This document shows positions 1-8,763 of a stretch of DNA of 64,000 nucleotides, one piece after another; position 1 is the stretch's first letter, and every line of letters begins with the position of its first letter. The notes beneath the pieces were generated by a model. The model did no database searches and was not told the origin of the DNA. It saw only the letters and a program-made list of their open reading frames with translations. Origin of the DNA: Candidatus Obscuribacter sp. (GTDB lineage: Bacteria; Cyanobacteriota; Vampirovibrionia; Obscuribacterales; Obscuribacteraceae). Location: assembly GCA_016712465.1 (NCBI GenBank), contig JADJQZ010000001.1:124001-188000 (forward strand), written 5' to 3'. The position numbers and the translations under genes are program-made.

Positions 1-398
1 TTTTTCAAGGGTGTACCTATGTTTGTCTTCAGGCGCGGTTGCCTCTTTGCCACACTTGCATTTTGCCGCCCCAGTATTTTACCTAAGAACCAGGTTCAAG
101 TCCATGTGGGCTGAAGTGCCTGGCTTTCTTGTGTTGTAAGCAGAAAATGTTGTTTGCAATACAGACAAATCGCTGCAGTCGATGTTAACTGGTTATGGCT
201 GATTTTGCAGCCTTTTGATACAACCTTCCCTGTTCGACTTACTACCAATTTGAACTTTTGTCCGGTACAGAACGGCTTGATTTTTCGCGCCCATGGCGAG
301 ATTTTCCAGCTGCTTCCACCTCAGGCTTGAGCGCATTCCATCCGGTTTGGCGCCTTGCTTTTGGCCGGCATGGTTCTACCAGCCGGAGCCTTATTCTT
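1..398. other. left-edge stretch without a supported gene
   Basis: I see no convincing coding frame or RNA gene here. An in-frame TTG at 258 extends the next ORF upstream, but the added peptide has no protein-like character, so I treat this stretch as upstream region. Confidence 0.5.
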
Positions 399-878
399 AT
401 GTGGAACGCTAAAGAAGAAAGTGGTTGCCTTCTGATTGAGACCAGCACCCGTTGGCTATTCTTGCCGGTGCAGATAGCGGGCTTTGTTTTCCTTTCGGTG
501 GCGCTTCTGTCGCTGTCATTCTGTCGTCCCTTCCTTGGTGGTTTCTGCGCTTTTCTTGGTGGCAGCCTGCTTTTCCTTTCGATGAAGTTGCGCAAATCAA
601 GAGAAGTGATTTTCGATCCCTATCTGAAAAAGGTTTTTTGGAAGCATGATGAGTGGAGCAAGAGCTTTGTGGGAAGCTGCTCTTTCGATGATATTACCCA
701 TGTTCTTTTGGAAGAGGAAAAACAGAGCCGCACCGGTGAGAATTTGTTTTTGCTGGTCGGCGCCGAAAAGATGTCGGTACTTTGTGATGCCCCCGCTCCC
801 GCAGGTAAAAAAGTGAAAGCGGAAGGCGAGTTGCGAGCACTGGCCCGGAGAATCCGCAAGATCGTTGGATCTTACTGA
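399..878 (+). CDS. small membrane protein with a PH-like cytoplasmic domain
   Basis: This 159-aa protein has two adjacent hydrophobic segments (about residues 20-60), then a soluble domain of about 95 residues whose pattern (VIFDPYLKKVFW, then FDDITHVLL) resembles membrane-anchored bacterial PH-like domains. I prefer the ATG at 399, with GGAG 11 nt upstream, over the TTG at 258. It is the only rightward gene at the left edge. The fold assignment is inference from the strand pattern and the function is unknown. Confidence 0.6.
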   Translation: MWNAKEESGCLLIETSTRWLFLPVQIAGFVFLSVALLSLSFCRPFLGGFCAFLGGSLLFLSMKLRKSREVIFDPYLKKVFWKHDEWSKSFVGSCSFDDITHVLLEEEKQSRTGENLFLLVGAEKMSVLCDAPAPAGKKVKAEGELRALARRIRKIVGSY

Positions 879-1003
879 GGGCGCCGTTTATAACCGACCG
901 CAATCGATGCTTTTTCCACGACCGCGCAGTGTAAGAGGTGGAAGTAGTTTATCGGTTTCCCCTGTCTTGATAATACTGGGCCAAATAGTAAGGTGTTGAC
1001 AAA

Positions 1004-1033
1004 AGAGAACCTCCCCGGCAAGGGAGGCTCTCT
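1004..1033 (-). terminator. rho-independent-type hairpin
   Basis: An inverted repeat (AGAG..CCTCCC / GGGAGG..CTCT) is followed on the minus strand by TTTTG. It lies just past the stop of the 123-aa leftward gene. Confidence 0.7.
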
Positions 1034-1075
1034 TGCTCAGGTGAGCTTGCTCTTGCGCCTGCGCCGGCTCGGCGG

Positions 1076-1447
1076 TCATGCCAGGCGGGCTTCATGGTAG
1101 AGCTTCAGCCAGGCGAGAATTTGGGTTGCACAGCGGTCGGGCGGGCAGAGTCCGGCACCAAGTGTGTCCAGCGCCTGCCGGTAGGGTTCTTCGAAACTGG
1201 CCAGGTAGCGGCTCTCCTGCCAGTCGGCGGCGGTGGCGGCAATTTGCATCGAGAGCTTCTGCCCCCGGGCTCGGAAGTAGACGAATTCACCGGTCTTCAG
1301 CTCGGCCAGAAATTGCACGGGCACCGCTCCGAAGGGCCCTTGCCAGCGGCGAAAGTAGCCGGAATTTTGCAGGGCGGTCTGGGCGCTCGCCCTGCTTGCG
1401 GCTTCCTCTTGCTCCAGTTCCGATTCACTGAGAACGCTGTTGGTCAT
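1076..1447 (-). CDS. hypothetical protein, 123 aa
   Basis: I do not recognise this protein. It starts with an acidic, Glu/Ser-rich segment, followed by a mixed helical/strand domain with two cysteines near residues 100-105. CAAGGAG lies 8-9 nt before the ATG. It is bounded on both sides by hairpins, so it is probably its own transcription unit. Confidence 0.7.
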   Translation of the reverse strand: MTNSVLSESELEQEEAASRASAQTALQNSGYFRRWQGPFGAVPVQFLAELKTGEFVYFRARGQKLSMQIAATAADWQESRYLASFEEPYRQALDTLGAGLCPPDRCATQILAWLKLYHEARLA

Positions 1448-1469
1448 GACTGCAGTCTCCTTGGGGAAA

Positions 1470-1489
1470 GGCAGGGCGTTAGCCCTGCC
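1470..1489 (-). terminator. hairpin terminator
   Basis: A perfect 8-bp stem (GGCAGGGC/GCCCTGCC) with a 4-nt loop lies directly downstream of the 446-aa lipoprotein gene. TTTCCCC follows on the minus strand. Confidence 0.65.
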
Positions 1490-1514
1490 GGTGGTGAAGG
1501 GTGGTCAATCTCTA

Positions 1515-2855
1515 TCAGTCCAGCTTCAAAGCCGGGCTGCGTTCTTTACCCCTTGCTGGGGGGTTGAAAGATTCGATGGTGGCGATAGCCGAAAGGTCGG
1601 CTGTTTTCAACTTTTCAGAGGTGGCGGCGGCATCGCCGTCATCTTTGGCAGGCACTTTCCTGGCTTCTTCAGTCAGGGAGGGCAGCAGGTCTACGGTAGT
1701 GTATTGTGGCTCGCCGTAGCGACTGTAGGCAGTCAGCGTGCCGTCTTCACTGAAAGTCTTGTCTTCGTATGGCGACCAGTTTGAGGTCATGAAGGTGCGA
1801 ACTTTTTGAACGGCCTTTCCACCCACATAGAACTCGATGTCGCGCCTTTTACCGTCAGGCGCGGCAAGCAAATCCTCCACTTCCGCCAGGTAGTAGCCGT
1901 TAGCAACCACCCCCTGCTTGTCTGCCGGCAAATCGGCTGGCAGCACTTTCCAGGTCTGCTTGAAGCTTTCTTTGCCGTCCCCGTTGAAATGCACTACTTG
2001 CATAGTGCCGTCCGACTGCCGGGAGCGTTTATAGAGGGCTTTGCCGTTTTCGTAGACGGTGCTTGTGGTGTTGGAATAGTCTCGCGTCAGTTTCTCCAGC
2101 AAAGTGGCACCATCCTTTTGCCAGAGCTGCACCTCTACGACTTTATCTTCATCGTAGAGGAAGGATAGTTTGCGTGCCCCCTCTTCACTGAAAATGTCGC
2201 GGCGCGCCCGCTTTCCGTTCTCTTTCACGAGCAGGGAGGCCAGGCGATTGGCTTTTGTGAAGACCATTTCGCCTGTGAGCAGACCGGTTTTGCCGTCGTA
2301 GGTGCGCACCGCCTCCACCCGGCTGTCCCGGGCGTAGCTGGTGACCACCATGTCGGCGCCGCTTCTCACCAGGGTTTCCGTTATGTTCTGGTCTCTGTCA
2401 TACACGGTTTCTTCCGCCACCGTTGAGCCGTCTGCCAGAAAGATTATCTTTCGAAAAACGGCCCTGTCGGTGACAGAGAATGACGGGGCGCTCTCCGCTT
2501 CCTTCTTGATATTGGCGCTGGTCCTGTCCTTTTGCTGCGCCGGGTGGTAGATCACGGCTTGCCTGGGGTGTCCCTGGTCGTCGCAGTCCACCAGGCAGGT
2601 CAGACCGCTCTGCCATTCGATGCGCAGGTGACGGTTCAGTCCGGTGTGCTCGTCGCGCTCGATGAGGCGCAGGGTTTCTTTGAATTTTGCTTCTTTCAGT
2701 TGCACCACCTCAAGGGCGGAGCGTCCGTCTTCTTGACTAGCACCGCGCTCTGCGGCAGTGAAGGGGGTGGGATTGCTCTTCTTCGAGCAGCCGTAGAAGG
2801 CAGCCAGTGCCACCAGAACCAGTGCCACCGCAAGTAGGGTCTTTTGACCTCTCAT
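1515..2855 (-). CDS. large predicted lipoprotein with YD-like strand repeats
   Basis: The 446-aa product begins with a basic and hydrophobic signal segment ending in AAFYGC at Cys23, which looks like a lipoprotein processing site, although Tyr at -2 is atypical. The body is beta-rich, with recurring blocks such as VYDRDQNITE, TYDGKTGLL and VYENGKALY, like the short strand-turn repeats of MORN_2/YD-type surface proteins. The C-terminal 50 residues are low complexity. It is probably anchored to the envelope. No enzymatic motif is visible and no partner is suggested by its neighbours. Confidence 0.75.
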   Translation of the reverse strand: MRGQKTLLAVALVLVALAAFYGCSKKSNPTPFTAAERGASQEDGRSALEVVQLKEAKFKETLRLIERDEHTGLNRHLRIEWQSGLTCLVDCDDQGHPRQAVIYHPAQQKDRTSANIKKEAESAPSFSVTDRAVFRKIIFLADGSTVAEETVYDRDQNITETLVRSGADMVVTSYARDSRVEAVRTYDGKTGLLTGEMVFTKANRLASLLVKENGKRARRDIFSEEGARKLSFLYDEDKVVEVQLWQKDGATLLEKLTRDYSNTTSTVYENGKALYKRSRQSDGTMQVVHFNGDGKESFKQTWKVLPADLPADKQGVVANGYYLAEVEDLLAAPDGKRRDIEFYVGGKAVQKVRTFMTSNWSPYEDKTFSEDGTLTAYSRYGEPQYTTVDLLPSLTEEARKVPAKDDGDAAATSEKLKTADLSAIATIESFNPPARGKERSPALKLD

Positions 2856-2885
2856 TATAGTTTTCCTTGTTCAAAGGAGGTGAAA

Positions 2886-2903
2886 AGGGCGATTTCTCGC
2901 CCT
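2886..2903 (-). terminator. rho-independent terminator
   Basis: AGGGCGA/TCGCCCT is a 7-bp stem with a 4-nt loop followed by TTTTC on the minus strand. It sits 18 nt past the 113-aa membrane protein gene. Confidence 0.8.
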
Positions 2904-2920
2904 GGGAGGGTGTTGAAACT

Positions 2921-3262
2921 TTAGAGGCAAACCAACACGAGACCTAGACCAAGCGCAGATGCCAGCCCGCCGTTTGCGGCAAAGAGCAAGCTCTGCCTGC
3001 GCGGCTCGTTAAACTCTTCGTCCTGGCTGCCTCGGCATTGGAAGTAGAGAAAGGCGGAGGAGGCGCCGCAGAACACACAGGTGAACGCGAACAGCACAAT
3101 GAGGTACCCCGGCGAAGGAGCCTGTGTTTGTTTGATATGGCTCATGAGGCTGGCGCTTGCCAGCAAGGCACTCATGAAAACGATAATGTGCAGACCGGCA
3201 TTGGCCAGCCGGTTCAACTGGAAGCGTTCTTCCAAATTGTCCTCTTCGTTGCGGTAAGACAT
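2921..3262 (-). CDS. small integral membrane protein, 113 aa
   Basis: Three hydrophobic segments (about residues 23-43, 52-75 and 90-112) follow a charged N-terminus. No family is recognised. The Shine-Dalgarno GGAGAGG precedes the ATG by 6 nt. The leader upstream of the Shine-Dalgarno sequence carries eight CAA triplets on the coding strand. Confidence 0.75.
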   Translation of the reverse strand: MSYRNEEDNLEERFQLNRLANAGLHIIVFMSALLASASLMSHIKQTQAPSPGYLIVLFAFTCVFCGASSAFLYFQCRGSQDEEFNEPRRQSLLFAANGGLASALGLGLVLVCL

Positions 3263-3277
3263 AGGTTCCTCTCCTGA

Positions 3278-3301
3278 TTGTTGTTGTTGTTGTTGTTGTT
3301 G
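3278..3301. repeat. (TTG)8 microsatellite, read as (CAA)8 in the leader
   Basis: Eight perfect TTG triplets lie immediately upstream of the Shine-Dalgarno sequence of the 113-aa gene. On the transcribed strand this is an unstructured CAA-repeat leader. Confidence 0.95.
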
Positions 3302-3762
3302 TTTGGGAATCTTGCCGGAAGGACTGAAAGGTAAGGCTTTGCTTTGATGCCGCCCGGAAAAGGGCTACATCTGGTTTTTCTTGCCTGGGGACGAGGGTCG
3401 CCTTGCTTGCTTTGCTCCTTGTGAAAAAGTTGTTGTTGTAGATTTGATGTAAGACAAGTTGAACATAGGGCTCTCAATCAGGGCATGGCAAGCCATTGCT
3501 ATCCGTGAGGCGGGCCTGTGAAGAGAAATTTGTGGTTTTTACTTGCGCACCGCTCGCACTAACTGCATATGGCTGAGAATGGCTTAAATAGGATGTTTTT
3601 AAGGGGCTAAATGAGTGAAAATTGCAATCGGTTTGAAACATTTGAACGGCACAATCATGCCTGGCAAGGTGTGAGCTTTGCAGTTCGAACTGCTTGGAAG
3701 CGGCTGTTTGAGCGACTTGTTGTTGAGCTACGAAAAGAGGTAGTAGAAATGAAGAAAAGAAA
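3302..3762. other. intergenic region without a supported gene
   Basis: About 460 bp between two leftward genes. Open frames on both strands lack protein-like composition or a Shine-Dalgarno sequence. No recognised RNA or repeat is present apart from the bordering CAA tract and terminator. Confidence 0.5.
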
Positions 3763-3783
3763 AGGATGCCTGAAGGGCATCCT
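3763..3783 (-). terminator. rho-independent terminator
   Basis: A perfect 8-bp stem (AGGATGCC/GGCATCCT) is followed on the minus strand by TTTTCTTTTC. It ends the 82-aa gene. Confidence 0.85.
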
Positions 3784-3814
3784 CTTCTTGGCTGCGGACC
3801 TCGGGATTTCGCCG

Positions 3815-4063
3815 TCAGTCAGCCGGTTCCACTTCGGCGATGAGCACGTAGCGGCCCTTGCCTTCGTCGAAGTAGGCTTCGCTGAAGGCGTCGCCGTGGC
3901 GGCGGCAGAAATCGGCCGTCTCCTCCGCTTTCGCCTTGGAGAAAGTGCGGGCGTCTTCCTTGCGCGACTCCTGCTCACGGTAGCTGAGGGAGCGGTACCA
4001 CTCCGTGAGACCGCGGCCGTTGCTCATCTTGACCACGTAGAGAGGTTCCGTTTGGCTTGACAT
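3815..4063 (-). CDS. hypothetical protein, 82 aa
   Basis: A small, charged, soluble protein with an alternating strand-helix-strand look (LYVVKMSNG, a helix rich in Glu/Lys, then YVLIAEVEP). I recognise no family. The Shine-Dalgarno AAAGGAC lies 6-7 nt before the ATG. It is framed by a hairpin on either side. Confidence 0.7.
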   Translation of the reverse strand: MSSQTEPLYVVKMSNGRGLTEWYRSLSYREQESRKEDARTFSKAKAEETADFCRRHGDAFSEAYFDEGKGRYVLIAEVEPAD

Positions 4064-4098
4064 AGATAGTCCTTTTCAAAGTTCAGGGTAGAAAGAGG

Positions 4099-4147
4099 GG
4101 CGGCGCAAGGTAGGTCGGCTGCCTGCCTTCCTGCTCCTTGCGCCGCC
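4099..4147 (-). terminator. long hairpin terminator
   Basis: Perfect 12-bp arms (GGCGGCGCAAGG/CCTTGCGCCGCC) enclose a loop of about 25 nt. It lies directly downstream of the DUF3228-like gene. Confidence 0.75.
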
Positions 4148-4161
4148 TTGCTGCCAGGCTG

Positions 4162-4824
4162 TCAGTCACCGGCCATGGCGCGCCGACTCCAGTAGAGGAT
4201 GGCGGTCATGAACTCTTCAGCGGTGTAGGAGCGCGCCGTGCCGCCGATACCCTCGGGCAAGCCGAGTCCGGCAGCCATGTTGCGCGCCATGGCCATGGGG
4301 GTGGGCGGTTCCTTTCCTTCGGTGGCGCGAGCGTTGATGCTGACCACCTGCCAGGTCGCTGTCACCTCGGTGTCGGCGCCGCCCTCTCCCTTCATGGTGC
4401 GTTCCTCGGCGGTGAGGGCGTCATAGTGGTAGACGATGACGTCCACGTGCCGGGCCGGGGTCTTGCGTCCGCCCACCACAGTCACCTGCAGGAAGGGAGC
4501 TTCGTCTTCGACAGCACCGATGCGCTTACCGAAGATGGGGCGCAGAACGCTCTCCTCGGTCAGCTCCACGACGCCGCTGAAGAAGTGCCGACACAGCTCA
4601 GCGGGCAGGGCGATGCTGAAGGCCAGACCGTCTGCCTGCAGGGGCTGGCGGTTCTTCCGTCCTTCCTCCGTGTTCAGGAAGTCGCTCACGAGCTTGGTCA
4701 GGAAGCTCCAGACATCGCCGCTCCAGGACGCCGGCGCCTGGCAGTGCGAGAAGCGCGAAGCGGCCGTCTGGCGATAGACCATGGGGTTGAGACCGACACT
4801 TTCCTTCGGTTGGGTTTCACACAT
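4162..4824 (-). CDS. DUF3228-like protein
   Basis: The 220-aa product has the sequence pattern I associate with DUF3228: FLQVTVVGG followed by ARHVDVIVYHYDAL in mid-protein, then WQVVSINA, then PPTPMAMARNM and GGTARSYTAEEF near the C-terminus. The family has no assigned biochemical role. I chose the ATG at 4824 because AAGGAGG precedes it; an in-frame start 21 nt upstream has no such site. It appears to be last in a three-gene run with the two genes at 4866 and 5210, which have only 35-41 nt between them and no hairpin. Confidence 0.6.
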   Translation of the reverse strand: MCETQPKESVGLNPMVYRQTAASRFSHCQAPASWSGDVWSFLTKLVSDFLNTEEGRKNRQPLQADGLAFSIALPAELCRHFFSGVVELTEESVLRPIFGKRIGAVEDEAPFLQVTVVGGRKTPARHVDVIVYHYDALTAEERTMKGEGGADTEVTATWQVVSINARATEGKEPPTPMAMARNMAAGLGLPEGIGGTARSYTAEEFMTAILYWSRRAMAGD

Positions 4825-4865
4825 AGTTGCCTCCTTCTTTGGCAAGAGGTTGATTTGAGGAAGTG

Positions 4866-5174
4866 CTATGCCCGGCGGCGGCGCACAGCCCGGACCGGCA
4901 CCGGCTGGAGCTTCTTGCTCTCGGCGGTGTTGGCCATGGAGATGCCGATCACCGTCAGAGCCAGACCGGTGACCATCATGCAGCCGATGGAGGCAGCGGG
5001 CACCTTGGTAGCGCTCCCGATCACGAAGACGGCGAGGGCGATTTCCGTGGCCGTGCTCAGGGCGCTGCAGAACGGCGGTACGTTGAGGAAGCGGGTCATG
5101 AAGTTGCGCTCACCGACGCCGATATAGGTGAGAAGCGCAGCGACAGCCAGTGACAGTAGGATGAATATGGTCAT
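4866..5174 (-). CDS. small membrane protein, 102 aa, with basic tail
   Basis: Three hydrophobic segments (about residues 3-20, 40-56 and 62-82) precede a positively charged C-terminus ending in RAVRRRRA, which should face the cytoplasm. No family is recognised. AAGGAG lies 7-8 nt upstream of the ATG. The short gaps to both neighbours suggest co-transcription with the DUF3228-like gene. Confidence 0.7.
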   Translation of the reverse strand: MTIFILLSLAVAALLTYIGVGERNFMTRFLNVPPFCSALSTATEIALAVFVIGSATKVPAASIGCMMVTGLALTVIGISMANTAESKKLQPVPVRAVRRRRA

Positions 5175-5209
5175 GGTATTTACTCCTTCACTTGGTTGGG
5201 GGTTTGTGT

Positions 5210-5521
5210 TCAGGCGTAAGCCGCTTCCGTCTTGGAAGCGCCGGCGTCTGCATCGGGACGGTAGGGGCAGGGCAGGTCGATGACTTCCACGCCGTGCTGA
5301 ACGATGTCCGCATCCTTGAGGAAGATGCGGGTGGCCGCGCTCAGGGCCACTTGCAGGGAGCGGCAGGCGCGGTAGCCCAGCATCTGAGCGTCGCGCTCGC
5401 GGTCGCCGAAGCGCGACTTGCCCCACTGGAAGCCGGTGAAGTTCTCGATGGCTTGCACCAGACCGACGCGACATTTGCCGTCGTTGAAACGAAACACTGC
5501 GATTGTGGTATCTGCACTCAT
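5210..5521 (-). CDS. hypothetical protein, 103 aa
   Basis: A soluble protein of unknown family. The N-terminus looks like two strands (TIAVFRF, KCRVGLVQ), followed by a helix rich in Arg/Asp and a second mixed region. CAGGAG precedes the ATG by 8-9 nt. It begins the short operon running down to 4162. Confidence 0.65.
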   Translation of the reverse strand: MSADTTIAVFRFNDGKCRVGLVQAIENFTGFQWGKSRFGDRERDAQMLGYRACRSLQVALSAATRIFLKDADIVQHGVEVIDLPCPYRPDADAGASKTEAAYA

Positions 5522-5568
5522 GGTAATTTCTCCTGGAAATATGGTTTGGTTTTAAAACAAAGAGAAGC

Positions 5569-5616
5569 GAACCGGCACCATGGCAGAGCGTCTTTGCCCT
5601 GCTCAGGTGCCGGTTC
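5569..5616 (-). terminator. hairpin terminator
   Basis: Perfect 11-bp arms (GAACCGGCACC/GGTGCCGGTTC) lie between the CCA-adding enzyme gene and the next gene downstream. Confidence 0.7.
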
Positions 5617-5699
5617 GGACCGCTGCCGCTCCTGACGAAGAAGCAGTACTTGCGCTGAGATAAGCCGGTTGGTCCCGCGGCTTGCTCGGCCTGGTGGTA

Positions 5700-7214
5700 T
5701 CAGCAGCAGTGCTTGCTGCCGACCCTGACCTCAACCGCCAGGTCTTCACCGCTTTGATGGGCGGCGATTTCCTGAGCGGTCATGGCCCGGAAGCGTGCTG
5801 CGTTCTCGGTGAGCCAGGCGGCGGCGCCGGCACTGTCGGTGAACTCACCGTCGTGCTGGGCAGCCAACGCGGCTTCCTTGATGACGCGGAAGATGGGACC
5901 AGGCTTGAAGCCCATCTCTTTCACGTGAGCGCCCGTGACCAGTGCTTCGGCGTTCAGCCTCTGCGATGGTTCCAGGCTCCCGGCCAGCTCTTCCAGCAGG
6001 TTCAGATAGAAACCCCTGTGGGAGCTTTCTTGCCGCTCCGCCAGAGTGCGACCGGTGCCCATCACATCGGCATGCTGCATCCGGATCAGATCCATGATGT
6101 CAGGCCGCTGCATGAGCTTGACCAGCCGGCTACGGCGGATGTTGGGGTCGTTGAAGTCGTGCATCTGCATGTGCATGCGCACGATCTCGCTGACCCTGTG
6201 CGTGGTGTCGGAGGACAGCTTGAGGCGCTTGCAAATCGCCTTGGCCATCTCCGCCCCCACTTCGGCGTGTCCCCGGTTGGAGACCCGGATGACGGTGACG
6301 CCATCCAGCACTTCCTCGCGCTTGCTCATGGTGCGCGGCTTGGCGATGTCATGCAAGAACACCCCCAGCATGAATTCGAAGGACTTCTCCTCCTCCTTCG
6401 CTGCTTCCGCCAGCACCATCATGGTGTGCACCCAGGCGCTGCCTTCGGGATGCCAGATCGGGTCTTGCACGGCGTTCTCACCGACCATTTCCAGCATCTC
6501 CGGCAGAATTTCCGCCATCAGACCGCTTTCCATGAGCAGTTCGAGACCGGCCACCGGCGCCTTGCTGAGCAAGATGCCTTCCAGCTCCTTGGCGATGCGC
6601 TCGTAGGAAACGATGCGTCCCGGCTGCAAGTCGGGGGCATGCTTCTGAAGCGCGGCCATGAGGCCAGGCTCGACGGTGAAGCCGAGTTTGGCGGCGAAGC
6701 GCACCACCCGCAACATGCGCAGGCGGTCTTCGTTGAAGCGCTGTGCGGCATCACCGACGGCACGCAGAGTGCGGCTCTCGATGTCGGCACGACCCCCGAA
6801 GAAGTCGTACAGCTCACCGGAGACCGGGTCGAGGAACATGGCGTTGATGGTCAGGTCGCGCCGGGCGGCATCTTCTCTCAGAGCCACGAGCGGGTCGCAG
6901 TCGTTGAGAAGCTTTACCGAGTCGGGACGACGACCGTCGCCGTATTGACCGTCACCACGGAAGGTGGCAATCTCCACTTGCTCCTCCTCGCGGATGACGA
7001 CGATGACGCCGAAGGCTTCACCCACTGCGAGAGCCAGATCATCCTTGAAGACCGCTTTCACCTGTTCCGGTGTGGCGCTGGTGGCGATGTCGTAGTCCTT
7101 GGGTTCCAAGTTCAGAAATTGATCGCGCACGCAGCCGCCGGCCAAGACGGCCGTGTAGCCGTTGTCTTGCAACTGCCGGGCGATGGCAGTGGCGATTTCT
7201 CGAGCCTTGTTCAT
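5700..7214 (-). CDS. cca: CCA-adding tRNA nucleotidyltransferase with HD domain
   Basis: This 504-aa enzyme would build or repair the 3' CCA end of tRNAs. The nucleotidyltransferase head shows GGCVRD at residues 26-31, the metal-binding DYD at 40-42 and the RRDLTINAMF motif near residue 115. The RNA/nucleotide-binding neck has EDRLRMLRVVRFAAKLGF. A C-terminal HD phosphohydrolase domain has a conserved HD pair in VFLHDIAKP. The ATG at 7214 is chosen because GGAGG lies 7 nt upstream. It sits among unknown genes rather than in a translation operon and is flanked by hairpins, so it may be an island-encoded extra copy. Confidence 0.93.
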   Translation of the reverse strand: MNKAREIATAIARQLQDNGYTAVLAGGCVRDQFLNLEPKDYDIATSATPEQVKAVFKDDLALAVGEAFGVIVVIREEEQVEIATFRGDGQYGDGRRPDSVKLLNDCDPLVALREDAARRDLTINAMFLDPVSGELYDFFGGRADIESRTLRAVGDAAQRFNEDRLRMLRVVRFAAKLGFTVEPGLMAALQKHAPDLQPGRIVSYERIAKELEGILLSKAPVAGLELLMESGLMAEILPEMLEMVGENAVQDPIWHPEGSAWVHTMMVLAEAAKEEEKSFEFMLGVFLHDIAKPRTMSKREEVLDGVTVIRVSNRGHAEVGAEMAKAICKRLKLSSDTTHRVSEIVRMHMQMHDFNDPNIRRSRLVKLMQRPDIMDLIRMQHADVMGTGRTLAERQESSHRGFYLNLLEELAGSLEPSQRLNAEALVTGAHVKEMGFKPGPIFRVIKEAALAAQHDGEFTDSAGAAAWLTENAARFRAMTAQEIAAHQSGEDLAVEVRVGSKHCC

Positions 7215-7259
7215 TTCATACCTCCATTTCTGGTGTTGATGTTTTAGAGATAAGTGCAA

Positions 7260-7339
7260 GCAAGAGGAGCCACCGGAGCGGCTCCTCTTGCATCGCGTTG
7301 GTTTTGCGGGTAACGCCCGGGCTCGACGGAGTTACCCGC
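7260..7339 (-). terminator. two consecutive hairpins
   Basis: GCGGGTAAC/GTTACCCGC (7306-7339) and GCAAGAGGAGCC/GGCTCCTCTTGC (7260-7291) are both perfect. They follow the 244-aa gene and precede the cca leader. Confidence 0.7.
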
Positions 7340-7344
7340 CGGGC

Positions 7345-8079
7345 TCAGACGATGACCTGGTTGGCCTCGGCCACCAGCGTGTTCCAGTCGCTCGGAAGCG
7401 TCTGACCGAGGTCGTTGACAGTGGTCTCCACGAAGGCGGTGAAGCGCTGGAAGGCATCATTCAGCTTGGGCCGTTCGTTGGACGGTACCTTGTCCAGAAT
7501 GGCCTTCAGCTCTGCCAGCTTGGTTTCCACGCTGGAAAGGGCGGCGTGGTAGGCGCTGCGTGCCTGCTGATAGTCGACTGAGCCGGTGATGGAGGCGCTC
7601 TCGGCATTGCTGCCGATTTCCTCACGCACCAGGGCGGCGGCAGCGAGCAGCTTTTCGGTGCCGAGCACGACCCAGCCGCCGCTCGCTCGCATGCAGCCAG
7701 GCATGCCGGTCAGTTGCAGACCCGAGAGGGCCATTTGCAACTCCGCTTTCGGCTCGGCCAACAGCTTGAGGGCCGCGTAGCCGGCTTCGCTCTCGTCGGT
7801 GTCCGCCGCACTGAGTGCAGCTTCCACCACCGATGCTGCCTCGCCGAAGACTGCCAGCGAGGCGCGGAAGGCCGGCATGGCATTGAGCTCCTCCATGCAC
7901 TGCCTGGTTTCGGCGCTGTAGAGCTGCCAGGTGCGGAAAGCGTCGTGGTAGGCGCCGTAGGTCTTGGGCAGCACCGACGGTTTGTCCACCTGGTCCTGCA
8001 TGCCCACGTAGCGCAGGTCTTCGAAACGCTGCACCAGTGACTCGCACGCCGAGAGCAGAGTGAGAAGTTTGTCGTACAT
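7345..8079 (-). CDS. helical hypothetical protein, 244 aa
   Basis: Almost entirely alpha-helical, Ala/Leu/Glu-rich, with a Gly-rich interruption (GMPGCMRASGG) near residue 130. No signal peptide or membrane segment and no recognised family. AAGGAG precedes the ATG. The 28-bp gap to the upstream gene with no hairpin suggests co-transcription with the 178-aa gene. Confidence 0.65.
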   Translation of the reverse strand: MYDKLLTLLSACESLVQRFEDLRYVGMQDQVDKPSVLPKTYGAYHDAFRTWQLYSAETRQCMEELNAMPAFRASLAVFGEAASVVEAALSAADTDESEAGYAALKLLAEPKAELQMALSGLQLTGMPGCMRASGGWVVLGTEKLLAAAALVREEIGSNAESASITGSVDYQQARSAYHAALSSVETKLAELKAILDKVPSNERPKLNDAFQRFTAFVETTVNDLGQTLPSDWNTLVAEANQVIV

Positions 8080-8107
8080 ACTCGTTCTCCTTGGTTCGTT
8101 GGTTGGA

Positions 8108-8644
8108 CTAGGTGGCGACTGCGACCGAAACGTCCGCCAGGCTCATGTGGGGGAATTCCTGCATGAGCTGGAAGGCGGCGAAGAGGTCTTCGAGACCCAT
8201 CAGCATGCCGGCGGCGATGTCGCCTTCGGCTGTGACGCCGAGGGCCAACATGGCAGCCAGAGCCAGGCGGTTGCGTCCCATGACCATGGGAGCGGCCAGG
8301 CTCAGGATGAGCGGATTGCCGCCGGCTCCGTTGGGCATGCGGGCAAGCTCGGCCAGCACACCGTCCATGACCGTGGTCTCCCGCTCGCAGGCGCGCAGGT
8401 AGTAATACGCCGCCTCGTTCAAGGGGCGCATCTCTTCCTGGCTGCCGGCGAAGATGGAGGTGTCCACGCAGCCCATCACCCGGGTGATGATGGAGATCTG
8501 CGTGCCCGTGGCTTCGGTGATGTTGCCGCCGAAGGCCAGCTCGCTGGTGGTGAGAATGCGCAGGGCATCGAGAGGGCTCATCTCCCGGCTGCCCTGGTCG
8601 TAGTGTTGGCCGTCCTTGTCACGGCTCATGGTTACCTGAATCAT
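8108..8644 (-). CDS. hypothetical protein, 178 aa
   Basis: A soluble, mainly helical protein with Gly/Ala/Met-rich stretches (ALAAMLALGV, GDIAAGMLMG) in the C-terminal half. These are hydrophobic but too polar overall for a clear membrane call. I recognise no family. AAGGAG lies 7-8 nt before the ATG. It is probably the first gene of a pair with the 244-aa gene. Confidence 0.65.
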   Translation of the reverse strand: MIQVTMSRDKDGQHYDQGSREMSPLDALRILTTSELAFGGNITEATGTQISIITRVMGCVDTSIFAGSQEEMRPLNEAAYYYLRACERETTVMDGVLAELARMPNGAGGNPLILSLAAPMVMGRNRLALAAMLALGVTAEGDIAAGMLMGLEDLFAAFQLMQEFPHMSLADVSVAVAT

Positions 8645-8763
8645 GGTGATTCTCCTTACAGGTTTTGGGGTTGTTTAGATACAGATATATGAAGCCAGTC
8701 GGCGGCAGCGCCTCCGGGGTGATACCGGAAGCGGTGGCGCCGGCTTGGTCTGGGTGCTCGCTT

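Noticed and set aside
5682..7247. 521-codon rightward frame opposite the CCA-adding enzyme
   Set aside because: It is a mirror of a clearly conserved gene on the other strand. Its composition (His/Val/Leu rich) is the usual result of reading a GC-rich gene backwards.
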